In this document: positions 22,211 to 34,018 of the stretch, piece by piece | Numbering within the stretch: the stretch's first letter is position 1 | How the letters are laid out: each line of letters opens with the position of its first letter | NCBI GenBank assembly: GCA_036023115.1 | Contig: JAYKKT010000047.1 | Span: 124,001 to 188,000, forward strand | Source of the DNA: Brasenia schreberi | Lineage: Eukaryota; Streptophyta; Magnoliopsida; Nymphaeales; Cabombaceae | Length of the DNA: 64,000 nucleotides | Reading direction: 5' to 3' | Made by a program: the position numbers and the translations under genes | The notes under the pieces: model-generated | What the model was told of the DNA's origin: nothing | What the model saw: the letters and a program-made list of their open reading frames with translations, nothing else | Databases searched by the model: none

Positions 22211-22733
22211 TGTAGAGATATAAACTATAAGGAATGGGATTATCTGATCCTTCCACATACCCTCTACAATGCCTTGGCCAGTTGCATTTACTTCAGCTGC
22301 CCTATTATTGCATGCACAAGCATAGCCAAACTATGATTTGATCTGTTAATATCCAACTTGGTCTCATTAAAAATGGTCAACAACTCTGTGAAGAAGTTCG
22401 CAGGAGGTGGAACCATTTTAAGTTTGGCTGCATACAGACATTATCTAATGAATATACTTAAGTGACTGATGTGAGATAAACTATAAGGAATGGAGGTTGA
22501 CCATCCCAAATTTTTCCATGAAACGCATGTTTTGGCCAATACCTTTTTACTTCATCAGCCTCTTTGGGCCTGCAAAGCTACTGAGAGAAGCAGCAAGATC
22601 ATTGATCTCATTAATGTTTAACTTTGGTCTCATTAACAAGATCCACAGCAGTGTGAAGAATTGTTTTCCAGGTAGACACAATCAAGTTTATCTGCATACA
22701 AATTAGAAAATAGATCTTAGTTCAAGTGACTAT
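22211..22733. repeat. Two degenerate tandem units of about 260 bp in the MetE pseudogene
   Basis: Units begin with aactataaggaatgg near 22211 and 22470, and each contains a remnant of the same MetE exon (VNETK region). A shorter related piece lies at 22000-22090. The duplication has multiplied exon-derived sequence. Confidence 0.7.
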
Positions 22734-24431
22734 TTTAGCTCCAAAGTCTCCAAATTTTTTCTCATGTAATGCGCATGTGAGCTGTGAAGGCTACTTGCTG
22801 CCTCAGCAGCCCTCATCAGCAAAACTGTAATGTACTCCAGACAAGCAAAAAGATCATTAAACCAGACAAAGTAGATGCAGTTCCATCAACCACTGCTGCA
22901 GTAAGGTATTTTCGCAACTGGTGAGAATCCACCCTGAGGTCTATGACATCAAGGGTCTTAGGTTCATCAAACGGAATCAAAGCAACCAATGCTGTAATGC
23001 TATCTAGAGCAGCCAGGGTCTTGTACAACTTCCCTGCAGTTTATGTCAGTCATAAGTAAACCGGATGAAAATAAGACGAACATAATTAAACAAGACAAAG
23101 TAGATGCAATGTTCCGAGTATGCTGCAAGTTAAATCCTTGCAACTGGTGAGACAGCAAGTTTGGGATGAGAGAGGGGTAGGACTTAATCAATCTGAATCC
23201 ACGACACCAGCCGCCTTAAGATCAGCCACAACTTGAGCGCTTATGAAGGTCATAGGGCCAGTTAGAGAAACAGGAGACTGTATCATAATCCATAAAGCTA
23301 CAACAGAAGTTATTATTTATACACAAGTGTCCTTACTTGTAGACAGGCAGGACTGTTTGGGAGGATAGAGAGACACAGAAAAGACCTCAACACCTTTGGT
23401 AGGTTTGAAAGGCAACAAGTATGATACAGGGCCAATGAGGACAGGAACTGTATCTACTCCAAGCTGTGCAACAGAAATTAAATATTCAGATGACAATGTT
23501 TATATAGATAAACACATGAGATATATCATACAATGGACCACTAGAACAACCAGTGACACACACAACAAGCATCATCAGAACATTTCCTGATGAATGAGAT
23601 CTACAACAAGGAGAAAAATACACAAAGCTTATTTGCAGCACTACTACAATCACAGCTTAACTAAGCTCGCATTATCTAACCTAAGGTTTCCAAGTAATAA
23701 GCAGTTAATGGGAATGACTTTAATACGTATAATACATGTACCGCCTTGGCCTCCTTGTACTCGTCCACTGCCTTGTGGGAAAGCATAAGTGAAGTTCACA
23801 TCAGGTCCCAGTTCTGGGGACAATAAAGTGGCTGGGCCACACGCAAATATACAGTAGTTCAGTAATCAGATCATTACAATCATGGTAACGATTGGTATCA
23901 TTAAAAACAAACAACAAATACAACATGAGCCATCACTTACTAGTTGGTGTCAAACCACTTGGTCATCTCCATTGCAGGCACAGATGCATTACCTCTGGCC
24001 ATGGAGAAGTAGGTATCAAACCCAATCTCCCCACCAGTCCATCCATATCTCTGGGTGGAGCGTGGCGCTGAGCAAGGCAGTGGTGGCGTCGAGCACCTGA
24101 TCATAGTATGAGAAAGTGTTGCTGGGGATGTACTTGATCCCAGCATCATCCATCTGCTTCCAGATGGATGCCCTGAGATCAGCAGCACACCTTCTGCAAA
24201 TCCTCGGCGCTGCTCTTCCCATCCCAGAATGACTCCAGAGCGAATCTGAGCTCTCTCTTTGGGGCCCATGCGAGGGTATCCAATACATTTGGTGCTTCTA
24301 ACGAACCACTGTCAACAAGAAGTCTTCCCAATTTTTTTCCCCCTTTTCAGAAAAGACCGTCCCTTTATGTTGGAATCGCAACCCCATAGCACCACATCAT
24401 AAACGCTAGGTTTTAAAAACATTTTTCAAAT

Positions 24432-24879
24432 AGCAAATGAGAAGTTGTACCTTGAATCGCATAAAAGGCCAATAGAACATAAACTAGAGTCAAAATAAGG
24501 CAATGACAACGAAAAGCTTGCAGAAAAATTTAGTTGAACAACTAAGGCTACAAAAATGACGATGACAGCAACGAGAAAATGTTAAGCATTTTCAATACCG
24601 TGAGGCAAGAATTCTCAGATACAGGAGGAATAACGTATAAAACGCCACTAATAATAGCAAATGAGAAGTTGTACCTTGAATCGCATAAAAGGCCAATAGA
24701 ACATAAACTAGAGTCAAAATAAGGCAATGACAACGAAAAGCTTGCAGAAAAATTTAGTTGAACAACTAAGGCTACAAAAATGACGATGACAGCAACGAGA
24801 AAATGTTAAGCATTTTCAATACCGTGAGGCAAGAATTCTCAGATACAGGAGGAATAACGTATAAAACGCCACTAATAAT
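24432..24879. repeat. Perfect 224-bp tandem duplication
   Basis: Units 24432-24655 and 24656-24879 are identical over all 224 bp by reading. It lies in the first intron of the MetE pseudogene. Perfect identity means a very recent event or an assembly artefact. Confidence 0.95.
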
Positions 24880-25919
24880 AAGGTAAAATTTCAGACTTGT
24901 AGGATTTCGAAGACGTACAAGAAATGGATCAGATAAAATTCAGACCAGTGAACCAAGGTTCCCGTCAAAAGAATGTCTTTACAAGTCAGAAAACTAAAAC
25001 ATGCCAGATCGCTTAGAGCAGAAGGTGATCCAGGGAAATAGGAAGTTTTCATCAAAATGCTGTTCAGATACGTGCCATACAACAGCTCAACGATCAGATC
25101 CGACAGTAAATAAACTAAAATGAGTAAAACATTCAGGTTATGAGCGCATCCGTGGAATGACAGGTGAGAAAACAAAGTGTTGCTCCATTGAAAGAACCTA
25201 AACGTAGGATCTAGGATGCTAGACGCTGATGAACTGAACTAATGAAAGCAGAGCCATCACTCAGATGAGTAATATAGATAAGAAAGTAGGCAATCGACAG
25301 GACCTTGGGAAATGTCATCTGAAAGATTAGATCCGGACTCATAAAATAAGACATATAACGTTTTCAGTTGCCAAATCCAGATCCGACGGGTAAGATTCTT
25401 TTTACGTAGCCAACCAGAACACTTTCCAGCTTTTAGCTATTTTTATAACTTACTCATGTTCAAAATCACGTAAATCTCCATAAAATCATAATCATCATCA
25501 ACTACGAGAAACCGATTCACCCGGGGTAATGAAGAGGCATTTGTGCACCCATAGTATCTTTTTTCTGAAAGACGACACTTCCCCCGAATCGGATCCAGGG
25601 ACTCCGGATCAGGACTTAAACAGAACAAACCAATGAAAAATTCATTCGAGAAACGAAAATGTAGAAAGACTCCATCTGGAATCACCATGAGAGCCAGATC
25701 TAGAGATGTAAGAACAAAAGCTGTGTACATAATGGCGTGGAGTAGGAAAAGGAAGAACCAGACTCACCTTCCTACACGGACCTGGACCTACAGTTGCTAT
25801 GCCGCTAGTACAAACAAAGCCACAGTTTCGAACATATAACTATAGATCTCGGATCGGAGAGAAAGGAAAGAGAAGAAACGAAACAGAGGAGAAGGAAGAG
25901 AGATCGGGAAAGCCTTTAC

Positions 25920-26003
25920 CTCGATCGGACGTGGCCTCGGATCTCTTGACGAGTTGTCAAGCGAGAGTGGCGAGGAATGGCAACGGCTAAGCCGATAGAC
26001 GCG
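25920..26003 (-). other. Probable untranslated first exon of the MetE pseudogene
   Basis: Downstream of the TATA box on the minus strand, a C/T-rich leader ends in GATCGAG|GTAAAGG, a plausible donor. Plant MetE genes commonly have an intron in the 5' leader. The intron would run 24291-25919. Confidence 0.5.
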
Positions 26004-26027
26004 AGAGAGGAGGAAGTGCGAGTGGAA

Positions 26028-26036
26028 TACTTATAG
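26028..26036 (-). promoter_or_regulatory. TATA box of the MetE pseudogene
   Basis: The minus strand reads cctataagta, followed about 30 bp later by the leader that ends in a good splice donor. The spacing fits a real promoter retained by the decayed gene. Confidence 0.5.
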
Positions 26037-26040
26037 GGAG

Positions 26041-28000
26041 GGGGGGACGGCCCATTGATAAATCGATTCCAACTCTGTCCGATACTCTTCGCTTTTTCTC
26101 ATTCTCGTCCCTTTTCTATTTTCCCTTTCGTCGGTTCCTCGTTAACTGAATCGATTGGATTTTCTTTATTTAGTAAATAAAATAGGACCGCATTCATCAA
26201 TAAACGACTTCCTTTAAATGATTATATTGGCTTTCATCTTATTGAATACAATTTATGATGTACTTATTTTATTTAAATTAGTCAAAAGCATTTACAATGA
26301 TAGTTTTGATGCGATGAAAAGCATCCATCTTTCACGTCTTACTTTTTCCTTTCTCTTTTGGGGGGAAATGTGAACCACTTATTTCAGCAAGGGCTCAAGT
26401 AGATCTACGTTTGAATCTGAAATTCATTCTTTGTTTAAACGGACTCGGGTGGATCCGTCTGCACTGACATGGGCTACATGCTTTCTTCGCCTAAAAACAA
26501 AAGAAGGGCACAAAGTTGGTGGGAGCGGTAGGCCCACATAGTCCTTCTGTAGAAATTGATGTCCAAAAGAAGTTCACATGTGCGGTGAGATCTTCAGGGA
26601 CTGTGTCCATAAAAGTAATGAAACATCAGCTTTAAATAAATGCGAACCACCATGTGCGGTGAGATCTTGTGTCGTCGGCAAAATGGCGTGCCCTTAAACA
26701 AGCTGCTAATTGAATTTATAATCAATGTATTACTGTTCTTGGCGTCTAAGCTTCTCATTTATTTTTCCCCATATTACACTCGGTAACTTGGTTTTTGAAA
26801 CTCAGATTCGTTTGGTTAGCGTGGCTTTACTTCCACAACTCTCTCGGCATGCTACCTAATGTCAAAGGCTCAAATCAAGGGGGGGGTTTGTTGTACTCTC
26901 AAGCCTACTCTATCATTTGGGTTGATTTACAATATCCATTCGGTGAAGAAAAAACGGAAGACTCGACTTGATCCCCAAATTCACATCTTGGATCTGCTTC
27001 GAAGACGTATCCAATCCATGTTACTACGGATGAAGACACAGGTCTTGTATCACAATGAAGAAATAAGGAAACGCTACACTTGACCCTCAAATTCAGATTT
27101 TGGCTTCTCCTTTGAAGAAGTATCTGATCCATGTTAATACAGGTCGACAGGCACATATATGTATATATATGTATGCATGCATGTGTGTGTTCCTGTATGT
27201 ATTTGTCGACTCAGTTTTTGGTCGATCATCACCAATGTCAGATAAATGTCTCATCTGATCCACTTTTATTCCTAATTATACTCGAAGAAACAACTCCAAC
27301 CCGCCCATGGATGTGTTGCAAGGCCATCAGAAGTCACTCTCTTGCTTTTTATCGGGGAAATTAGGTGGTCTTTGATTGTTGATGGTGATATGGGTTTGGT
27401 AGGCAAGTCGATGGAGTTGGAAGGCAAAAATGGTTAGGTGGTGACTCCACAACAAAACAGTCTACCAATCCAAATTGACTCTTACCCAGATGCTTGAAAC
27501 ACTGAAGGCAACCACCACCAAAGAAACCGGAACCGGTGGAACTAGAACCAGACCCAGAACCAGAGAGGAGCCAGTTCGGTTCCAATGCCAGGTTTTGGTG
27601 GAACTGAATTCACCACTTCACAACTGGTGGTGTTGGTTTGCCCAGAGCTAGACATGTTTAAAACATAAAGATACATCAAGATACTGTTGTTGCAATTACG
27701 TGATTTTCCGAATTTACAGAATTTTCACGTTTGCAATTCCTTGTCTTGAAAAATCCGAAAGTTATAGATTTAGTTTGAGAATTTTCGTTCACCAGTCAAA
27801 TTTAGAAAGCCATTTGAGATTGTTGGAAATGCGATCGCCAATCGACTGTATCGTTATGATGGTGGTGAGGGGGGGTGGTTGGTGAGGCTGTCACTAACCA
27901 ACCATGATCGCTGCATTTTTCTACCATTAACAATTGCAGAAAGACAGTACAACTTGGCACGTCTCTGAAGTCCACGATGATGGCGGCCTAACACACACGG

Positions 28001-28085
<85 letters not shown>

Positions 28086-28260
28086 GCTTTCATATTCTCT
28101 ACCCTCTGCCTTTATTTTATATGGCTTTGTTAAGTATGATTTTCCAAGTATATACTTGTCCTCTTAATTAATTTATTTGTCTTATGTCTTCTTAAAATAT
28201 AAATTCACCGGTTGCTGCTGCCATGATGATGCAAGGAGATTTTGTGTCTTGTGGATTGGA
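26041..28260. other. Intergenic region with small repeats
   Basis: No recognised gene. An imperfect tandem repeat (26945-27030 and 27057-27143) shares ccaaattcaca and tccatgtta(c/a)tac motifs. A minus-strand frame at 27361-27585 is a Gly/Ser/Thr-rich simple-sequence product. A long microsatellite lies near the right end. Confidence 0.6.
28005..28080. repeat. Compound microsatellite (AT)25(AG)13
   Basis: An uninterrupted AT run at 28005-28054 switches to AG at 28055-28080. Confidence 0.97.
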
Positions 28261-28261
28261 T

Positions 28262-28603
28262 GCTCTCGTGCTCCACAAAGTCACCAATCAAAGTGACATC
28301 TCAAAACATAAAAAAACCAAGAAAGAAGGGTTTTCTTCTTAGATTTTTTTTTACTCTTTTTAAAAGGTCATTTTTAAAAATAAAAATCACTTTTACTTTA
28401 TTTATTAAAAAGGTTAACAATCATTCTGATAAAAATTATTACACTTGTTTAATATGTGAATCTTATTAGAAACAAAAAAAAATGTCCATGTGCAAAGCCT
28501 TATGTGTGGGTAATCATGCTTCCTTTCTTCTTCTTTTTTTCTAATGACACTTTGTCTTCTATTGCAATGGGGCTACACTCGAGCTCTTCTCAAATCTAAA
28601 ATA
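28262..28603 (+). repeat. 5' LTR of copia E (approximate start)
   Basis: Shares blocks with the 3' LTR in the same order: tttttactttatt, taaaaaggttaac, ttattaca, cctttcttcttct, cactttgtcttctatt and ctcaaatct. It ends next to the primer site. The start is set by length and is uncertain by some tens of bases. Confidence 0.65.
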
Positions 28604-28604
28604 G

Positions 28605-28616
28605 TGTTATCAGAGC
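28605..28616 (+). other. Primer binding site of copia E
   Basis: tgttatcagagc differs at one base from tggtatcagagc, the complement of the initiator-methionine tRNA 3' end used by most plant copia elements. Confidence 0.75.
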
Positions 28617-30422
28617 CTCTAGGTTCTCCAGCTTCAATCTCGACAAATTTGAGGTAAGCACTCTTGTAACCTAAAGAAAATTCAGAACAGAACTCAGTTT
28701 TTCCAAAAATAGAAGAAGAAAAGAATAGGAAAGAGCAAAAGTAGATAGCTATTTGTTATTTCAAATTCAAGAAAAAACAGAAAAATAATAGAAAAGAAAA
28801 AACCGATCATATGAATACTTATGTTTCGATCGTGCTTCCTTTTTTATTTTCGTTTTAGTTCTTTCTTCTCAATCTTATGTTCCTACCGATTTTTACAAAA
28901 GAGGAATAGAAAGATAATAGAAATAGAGCATAAAGAAAAACCATATAATAAAATAGTAGGAGAAGTAAGAGAGATATTTCTTCTTGAGGAATAAAGACGA
29001 AGAGGAGAAAAGAGTACTTTATGCCATAAGAGGTCGGATTCTGACAAAAAAGACGGCTAGAGGTCGGTAGGAGAGATAATTGGAGGTGAAATAGCTTAGA
29101 AAGGCCTACTCCACTCTCTCTTCTCCCTTGATTCTTTCTCTTCCTCTCTTTTTTTCTCTTTCCCTCTTTTCTTCTCTCAAGCCATAGATAATCTGAAGTA
29201 GAAAACCACGGCACAAAAATGTGATTTTACAAAACTGAAACCGTCTCGAGCAACGGACTAAAAGTCCATTTTGCCCCAAATAGATGGTGAAATAACGATC
29301 TACCATTGAACGAAATTAACATTTAGTCCAGATATTTGTAAGTTAAATGTTTGTTATAACCTTTTTTGTCCATGGATATTGTATAGAATTAAAGAAATGC
29401 CACATGACATATTTAAAGTTTTGTCTTGAATTGTTTATTCAAATTACTGAATTTACTGTTATATCCCCAAATATTTTATTAAATTATCAAAACATATATA
29501 AATTTAAAATTACATGTTTGCCCGCTAGTTGTAATGAAATTTACAGAAGTAAGCAAAGGGGTATTTTACTGTTTTGTCCTGGGCTTCTTCTAAAATTATT
29601 GAATCTATTTATATTTCACCTATTTCCAAAATGATACTTATATTTTGTTTGAAATTGTCGATATGTGCATGGAAATATTTATAGTTAAGTACGTCGATAG
29701 TTTGGATACTACAATTAAGTGTCTAGCTATGTTATATTACTTGTTTATTAAAAAATATCTTATTGTTTCTTATCTTTTGTATTTTTTGTGTTTTTATATA
29801 AAAAATTTAGACACTCTTGTTGTTATCTTTGCCAAATTATTAAAAAAGACTACAAGAATTTGTATTTTTGGATTGTTAAATACCAAAAAACTGAATGCAT
29901 AAATTTTCAAACGTGAAAAAAAAGAATCTTGTTGGCCTTAACACTAGAGGATGTTGGTTATGTGCTTAGAGAAATTGTTTTACCCCATACAAAAGATGAA
30001 AAAGAAAATTATAAGATATTTTTAAAGGATGATATTATACCAAAACTATCATGTTAGCATATATGGAGGATTATTTAATTAGGGTTTTAAGGAATTTTAG
30101 ACCACTAAAGAGTTGTTTGGCTCTTTAACAACTAAATATAATACTACAGCTAAATGTCATGTTCGACTACTTCTTTAGAAATATAGTTCTTATAAAATGA
30201 AAGAAGGAGACAACATAATTGAACATATTAACCAAATATTGGCAATGGCTAGGGATTTAGTTCTAGCAAAATCAATCATCATTGAACCAATGCACATATC
30301 CACTATTCTAATCAGTCTTTCCCTTGAACATGGTAACCACAACTCTTAGACTTGAGTTAAACTTTACCCTTTTTGAACTCCTCCTAGAACTAACAATTGA
30401 ACAATAACATATGCATAAGAAT

Positions 30423-30458
30423 CAATAACAACTATAACAACAACTAAGCCTTTTTCCC
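30423..30458 (-). mobile_element. 36-bp RTE micro-insertion with perfect 17-bp target duplication
   Basis: The insert holds only the RTE tail and terminal motif (aacaacaactaagcc then tttttccc). It is flanked by aacatatgcataagaat at 30406-30422 and 30459-30475, identical over 17 bp. It sits in the gag region of copia E. Confidence 0.9.
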
Positions 30459-32360
30459 AACATATGCATAAGAATAAAAGAGAAAAATTGCTAGTTGCTT
30501 AAGATGATTTTTGGTCAAGCTCTAGGAACAACAAGAATAAGGAAAAAATAAATAAAATGTTTAGTAAAAATAGCAAGAAGGATGCTAAGTTTTTCAAGAA
30601 ATCGCAGTAATTCATTTCTTAAGTAAAGTGATTCAACTTTGGCAAGCTGAAGCACTACAAATAGGAATGTTGTATTAAGAGGAACAATGGTGGAAACACC
30701 TAGTGTTGCGGCCTAACAGAGATGCATAGTATAATCCATGTGATTTTTTAGTGTCTCTACATGGGTCACCTTATGATTTGTTAGTGAATCGACTCTAGAA
30801 AGATATGAACCTAAAGGAATATCAACCCAAGGAGCATCGTATGTATATGAAAATTAATGCTTTTTTGGTGTTCTTAAGGTTGGGTCCTTTAAGATTTTGC
30901 ATCAGTTGTACTTAATGATATATTAATTGTGCTTTTTATTTGTCACAATCTTGTATCGGTTCTTAGCTTGGAAAAAAAAGTGTTTGAGGTTAGGTTTGTT
31001 CATAGAAAAGTCAATATAGAGAAACATGGTAGGATAACTTTTCAAGTTTATTTGATTTTAGGTATTGTTTGTTCAAGTTTGACATAAATGATAATGAAAG
31101 TTCTTCTTTGACTTATATTGATTGTCTTTAATATGAGTGTGAATCTATGGCATAAACGTTTAGGATATATAAGTTTAATAAGTTGAGAAGATTAGCCAAC
31201 TTTGACTTATTACTTAGATTTATTTATACAAGAAAAAACAACTAAAAAATCTTTTCTTAAATAAATAATTAAAGCAACAACCCTATTAAAAATCATAAAA
31301 ATCATTCACACAGATTTATGTATATTTTATAATCTTTATCGATGATTATTGAAGATATATATACTTATATCTTTTATCACATAAATAAGAGGTACTTTAA
31401 ATATTTAAAGAGTATAAGTAAGAAGTTGAAAAAACAATTAGGACAGACAATAAAAGTCTTAAGGTGTAATTGAGGTGATGAATACACTTCTATATAATTC
31501 TTAGAATATTATAAAGACTTTGATATTTCAAAATAAAATATCATGTCTAAGATACCTCAACAAAATGATACAATAGAAAGATATAACATGACCTTGTTGA
31601 ATGTGACCAGGTCTATATTAATAAATGCTTCTCTACCAAGGTATTTTGGGAAGAAGTAGTATACATAACCATATATATATTAAATAGACTAACATGTAAG
31701 CTTCTATTTTTTACACCATATGAAACGTGGTTTGGAATAAAATAAGACATTAGTTATATGAAAAGGTGATGATCTATTGTTCATGTGAAAATCTTTAATT
31801 AATCTAAAGACAAATTAGACAGTAGGTCCTTAAAGAAGTGTATTTTATTATATACCCTAAAGGGTATTAGACAAATTAGACATTAGTTTCAACATGACCT
31901 TGACGATTTATTGTTCATGTGAAAATCTTTAATTTTATAGATTTTATCTCAAAGATCATGGTTTAATAAAGAGTATGGATGTTGAATTCTTAGATGATAC
32001 AAATAGTGATGTTCTTGAAAATAATAATGAGTACATTGATGATCTAGTAGATCTAGATCTATCGTCATTTAAATCTATAAAATTCGATACAAATGACCTT
32101 TTTGAACATATTGAAACTTTAAGTAAACATAAAAGACTTACGTTCACACCATCATACTTAAAGAATTGTCACATCTACCTTGTAGAGGAAGTGTGTAATT
32201 AAATGAATTTATATGAGTTGACTGATCACATGTCGTATCAACGTGCTATTAACTCATCTAAATCTATAGGACTGAAAAAACAATGGATGAAAAAATTGAA
32301 AGATTTACCAAAAGGAAGGAAAGTATAGTTGTAAATGAGTTCTTAAAAATAAATATAAAG

Positions 32361-32590
32361 TTGATGGAACGATCAACAAATTTAAGAAGATGTTTGTAAA
32401 TGATTTTTCGTAAAAGGAGGGGATACATTATGTTGAGACATATTCCCTTATTGTGAAATATGTATATATTATGTTGATGGAACGATCAACAAATTTAAGA
32501 AGATATTATTTGTAAATTGATTTTCACAACAAGTGGGGATACATTATGTCGAGACATATTCCCTTATTATGAAATATGTATCTATTATGA
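32361..32590. repeat. Tandem duplication of about 113 bp in the copia E RT region
   Basis: Units start with ttgatggaacgatcaac at 32361 and 32474. Each includes a copy of the ETYSLI-V-KYV segment of copia RT. They differ by a few bases and small indels. Confidence 0.85.
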
Positions 32591-32966
32591 TTATACTGAC
32601 CATTTTTGTATATTATAATTTGGATCTATATCACTTAGACGTAAAAATTATTTTTCTAAATTGTGATTTAGATGAAATCATTTATATCTACAATGATATA
32701 TTATTAAAGGCTATGAAGATAAAATATATAGGTTGAAAAAATCTCTATATCACCTTAAATAGTCATCACGTCAATGGTATTTGACTTCTCAAAATGTTGT
32801 ATTAGAACTTGGATTTGTGCCTAATGAACTCGACCACTCGGTATATGTTTGGAATAGTCAGACCCACTTTGTTATTATATTTTTATTTGTAGATGACATA
32901 TTGTTAACTGAGAATGATAATGAGATGGTTGTCAAAACTAAGTTATGGTTAGACTGAAAGTTTGAA

Positions 32967-33245
32967 ATGAAGGATATGGGAGATACATCCTCCATTATAG
33001 GTATAAAAATTTCTCGTGATAGAGAATCTAAACTTTTATGTTTGAATCAAGAGACATATATTTATTATATCTTTAAGAAACGTATAATGGGTGATTGCAA
33101 GCCTACAATCACACCTATTACTAAAGGGGTCAAACTGAGTAGGGTTAATTGTCCCACTAAAGGGGGCAACAAGCGTAATGTTTATGACGTACAAACAGTA
33201 GATAGACGTATACGATGTTGTATAAAAGATCAAAAAACAACTTAG
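32967..33245 (+). pseudogene. Copia E reverse transcriptase C-terminal fragment
   Basis: Carries the copia RT signatures MKDMGDTSSIIGIKI and CKPTITPITKG in one frame, then drifts out of register. The catalytic YVDD-type box lies just upstream near 32885-32900, where the DNA reads FVDDI in another frame. Confidence 0.8.
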
Positions 33246-33364
33246 CTATTGGTCTTGTAAATATATATCAAAGTAATCCTAGTTGACAACATTTGATGTA
33301 TGTGAAAAAGATTTTAAGATATCTTAACAATAACAACTACAACAACAACTAAGCTTTTCCCATA

Positions 33365-34018
33365 CTAGACGGGGTCGGCTACATGGATTCTTTGTTTCCA
33401 CAGATCCCTATCGTGTGTCATGTTAGCAGTTAACTCACAATAAGCTACATCATTCTTTATTGTTTCTTTCCAACACTTTTGTGGTCGTCCTCTAGCTCTT
33501 TTAATAATTTTCAAATTTAGTTTTTTCAACCTTCTTATAGGTTCTTCTTTTAATCTTCTTTCTATATGTCCAAACCATCTTAAATGATATTCTCTCATTT
33601 TATCCTCTATTGGTGTCACTCCTAATTTGTTTCTAATAACCTCATTATGTATACGGTCTTTTCTTTGATGACCACTCATCCATCTCAACATCTTTATTTT
33701 TGTCACAGACATCTTTTGTACATGTTGATGATTAACTGCCCCACACTCAAAACCATAAAACATGGCAGGCCTAATTGCTGCTCTATAATATTTACCTTTT
33801 AACTTTAATGGTATCTTCTTATCACAAAGAATACCTAATGCTCCTCTCCATTTTAACCAATCAACATTAGTTCTATGCGTAGCATCTCCATTGATTCTTC
33901 CATCACTCTCAAAATGTGACCCTAGGTATTTAAAACTTTTCTTTTGAGGGATGCAATGTGTGCCAATTTTAATTTCTATGTCTTCTGAAGTAACCAAATG
34001 ATCAAACTTACCTTCCAT
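33365..34018 (-). pseudogene. RTE copy F C-terminal domain, open for 217 codons
   Basis: The longest uninterrupted RTE frame in the window. It contains the segments conserved in every copy: [43 protein letters not shown] and [10 protein letters not shown], ending at the stop just before the 3' tail. This C-terminal region follows RT in plant RTE ORFs; its role is not established. Confidence 0.85.

Larger units (their letters stand above)
20010..24290 (-). pseudogene. METE: Cobalamin-independent methionine synthase (MetE), decayed intron-bearing copy
   Basis: The intact enzyme transfers a methyl group from methyltetrahydrofolate to homocysteine. Segments appear in the right order on the minus strand: N-terminus 23937-24290 ([20 protein letters not shown]), PELGPDVNFTY near 23800, [11 protein letters not shown] near 23440, VVADLKAAG near 23230, the KTLDVI region 22830-23030, LVNETK near 22600, SDEEY-like ISEEEYVKAI near 21150, a core exon 20551-20830 ([16 protein letters not shown]), 20222-20427 (ALAIKD, IIQIDEAAL) and 20012-20117 ([10 protein letters not shown], holding His and Cys zinc ligands). 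Splice borders such as CCTAG|GTATAA and CAG|ATCTGAG persist, so it arose by DNA duplication, not retroposition. The start is deleted, frames shift repeatedly, and about 90 C-terminal residues are missing. Confidence 0.88.

Noticed and set aside
27361..27585. Minus-strand open frame rich in Gly/Ser/Thr
   Set aside because: Composition follows simple repeats of ggaaccggtgg and ccagaacc; no domain or splice context.
28855..29306. Lys/Arg/Glu-rich and hydrophobic frames on the minus strand
   Set aside because: They lie antisense in the copia E leader/gag region and reflect purine/pyrimidine runs.
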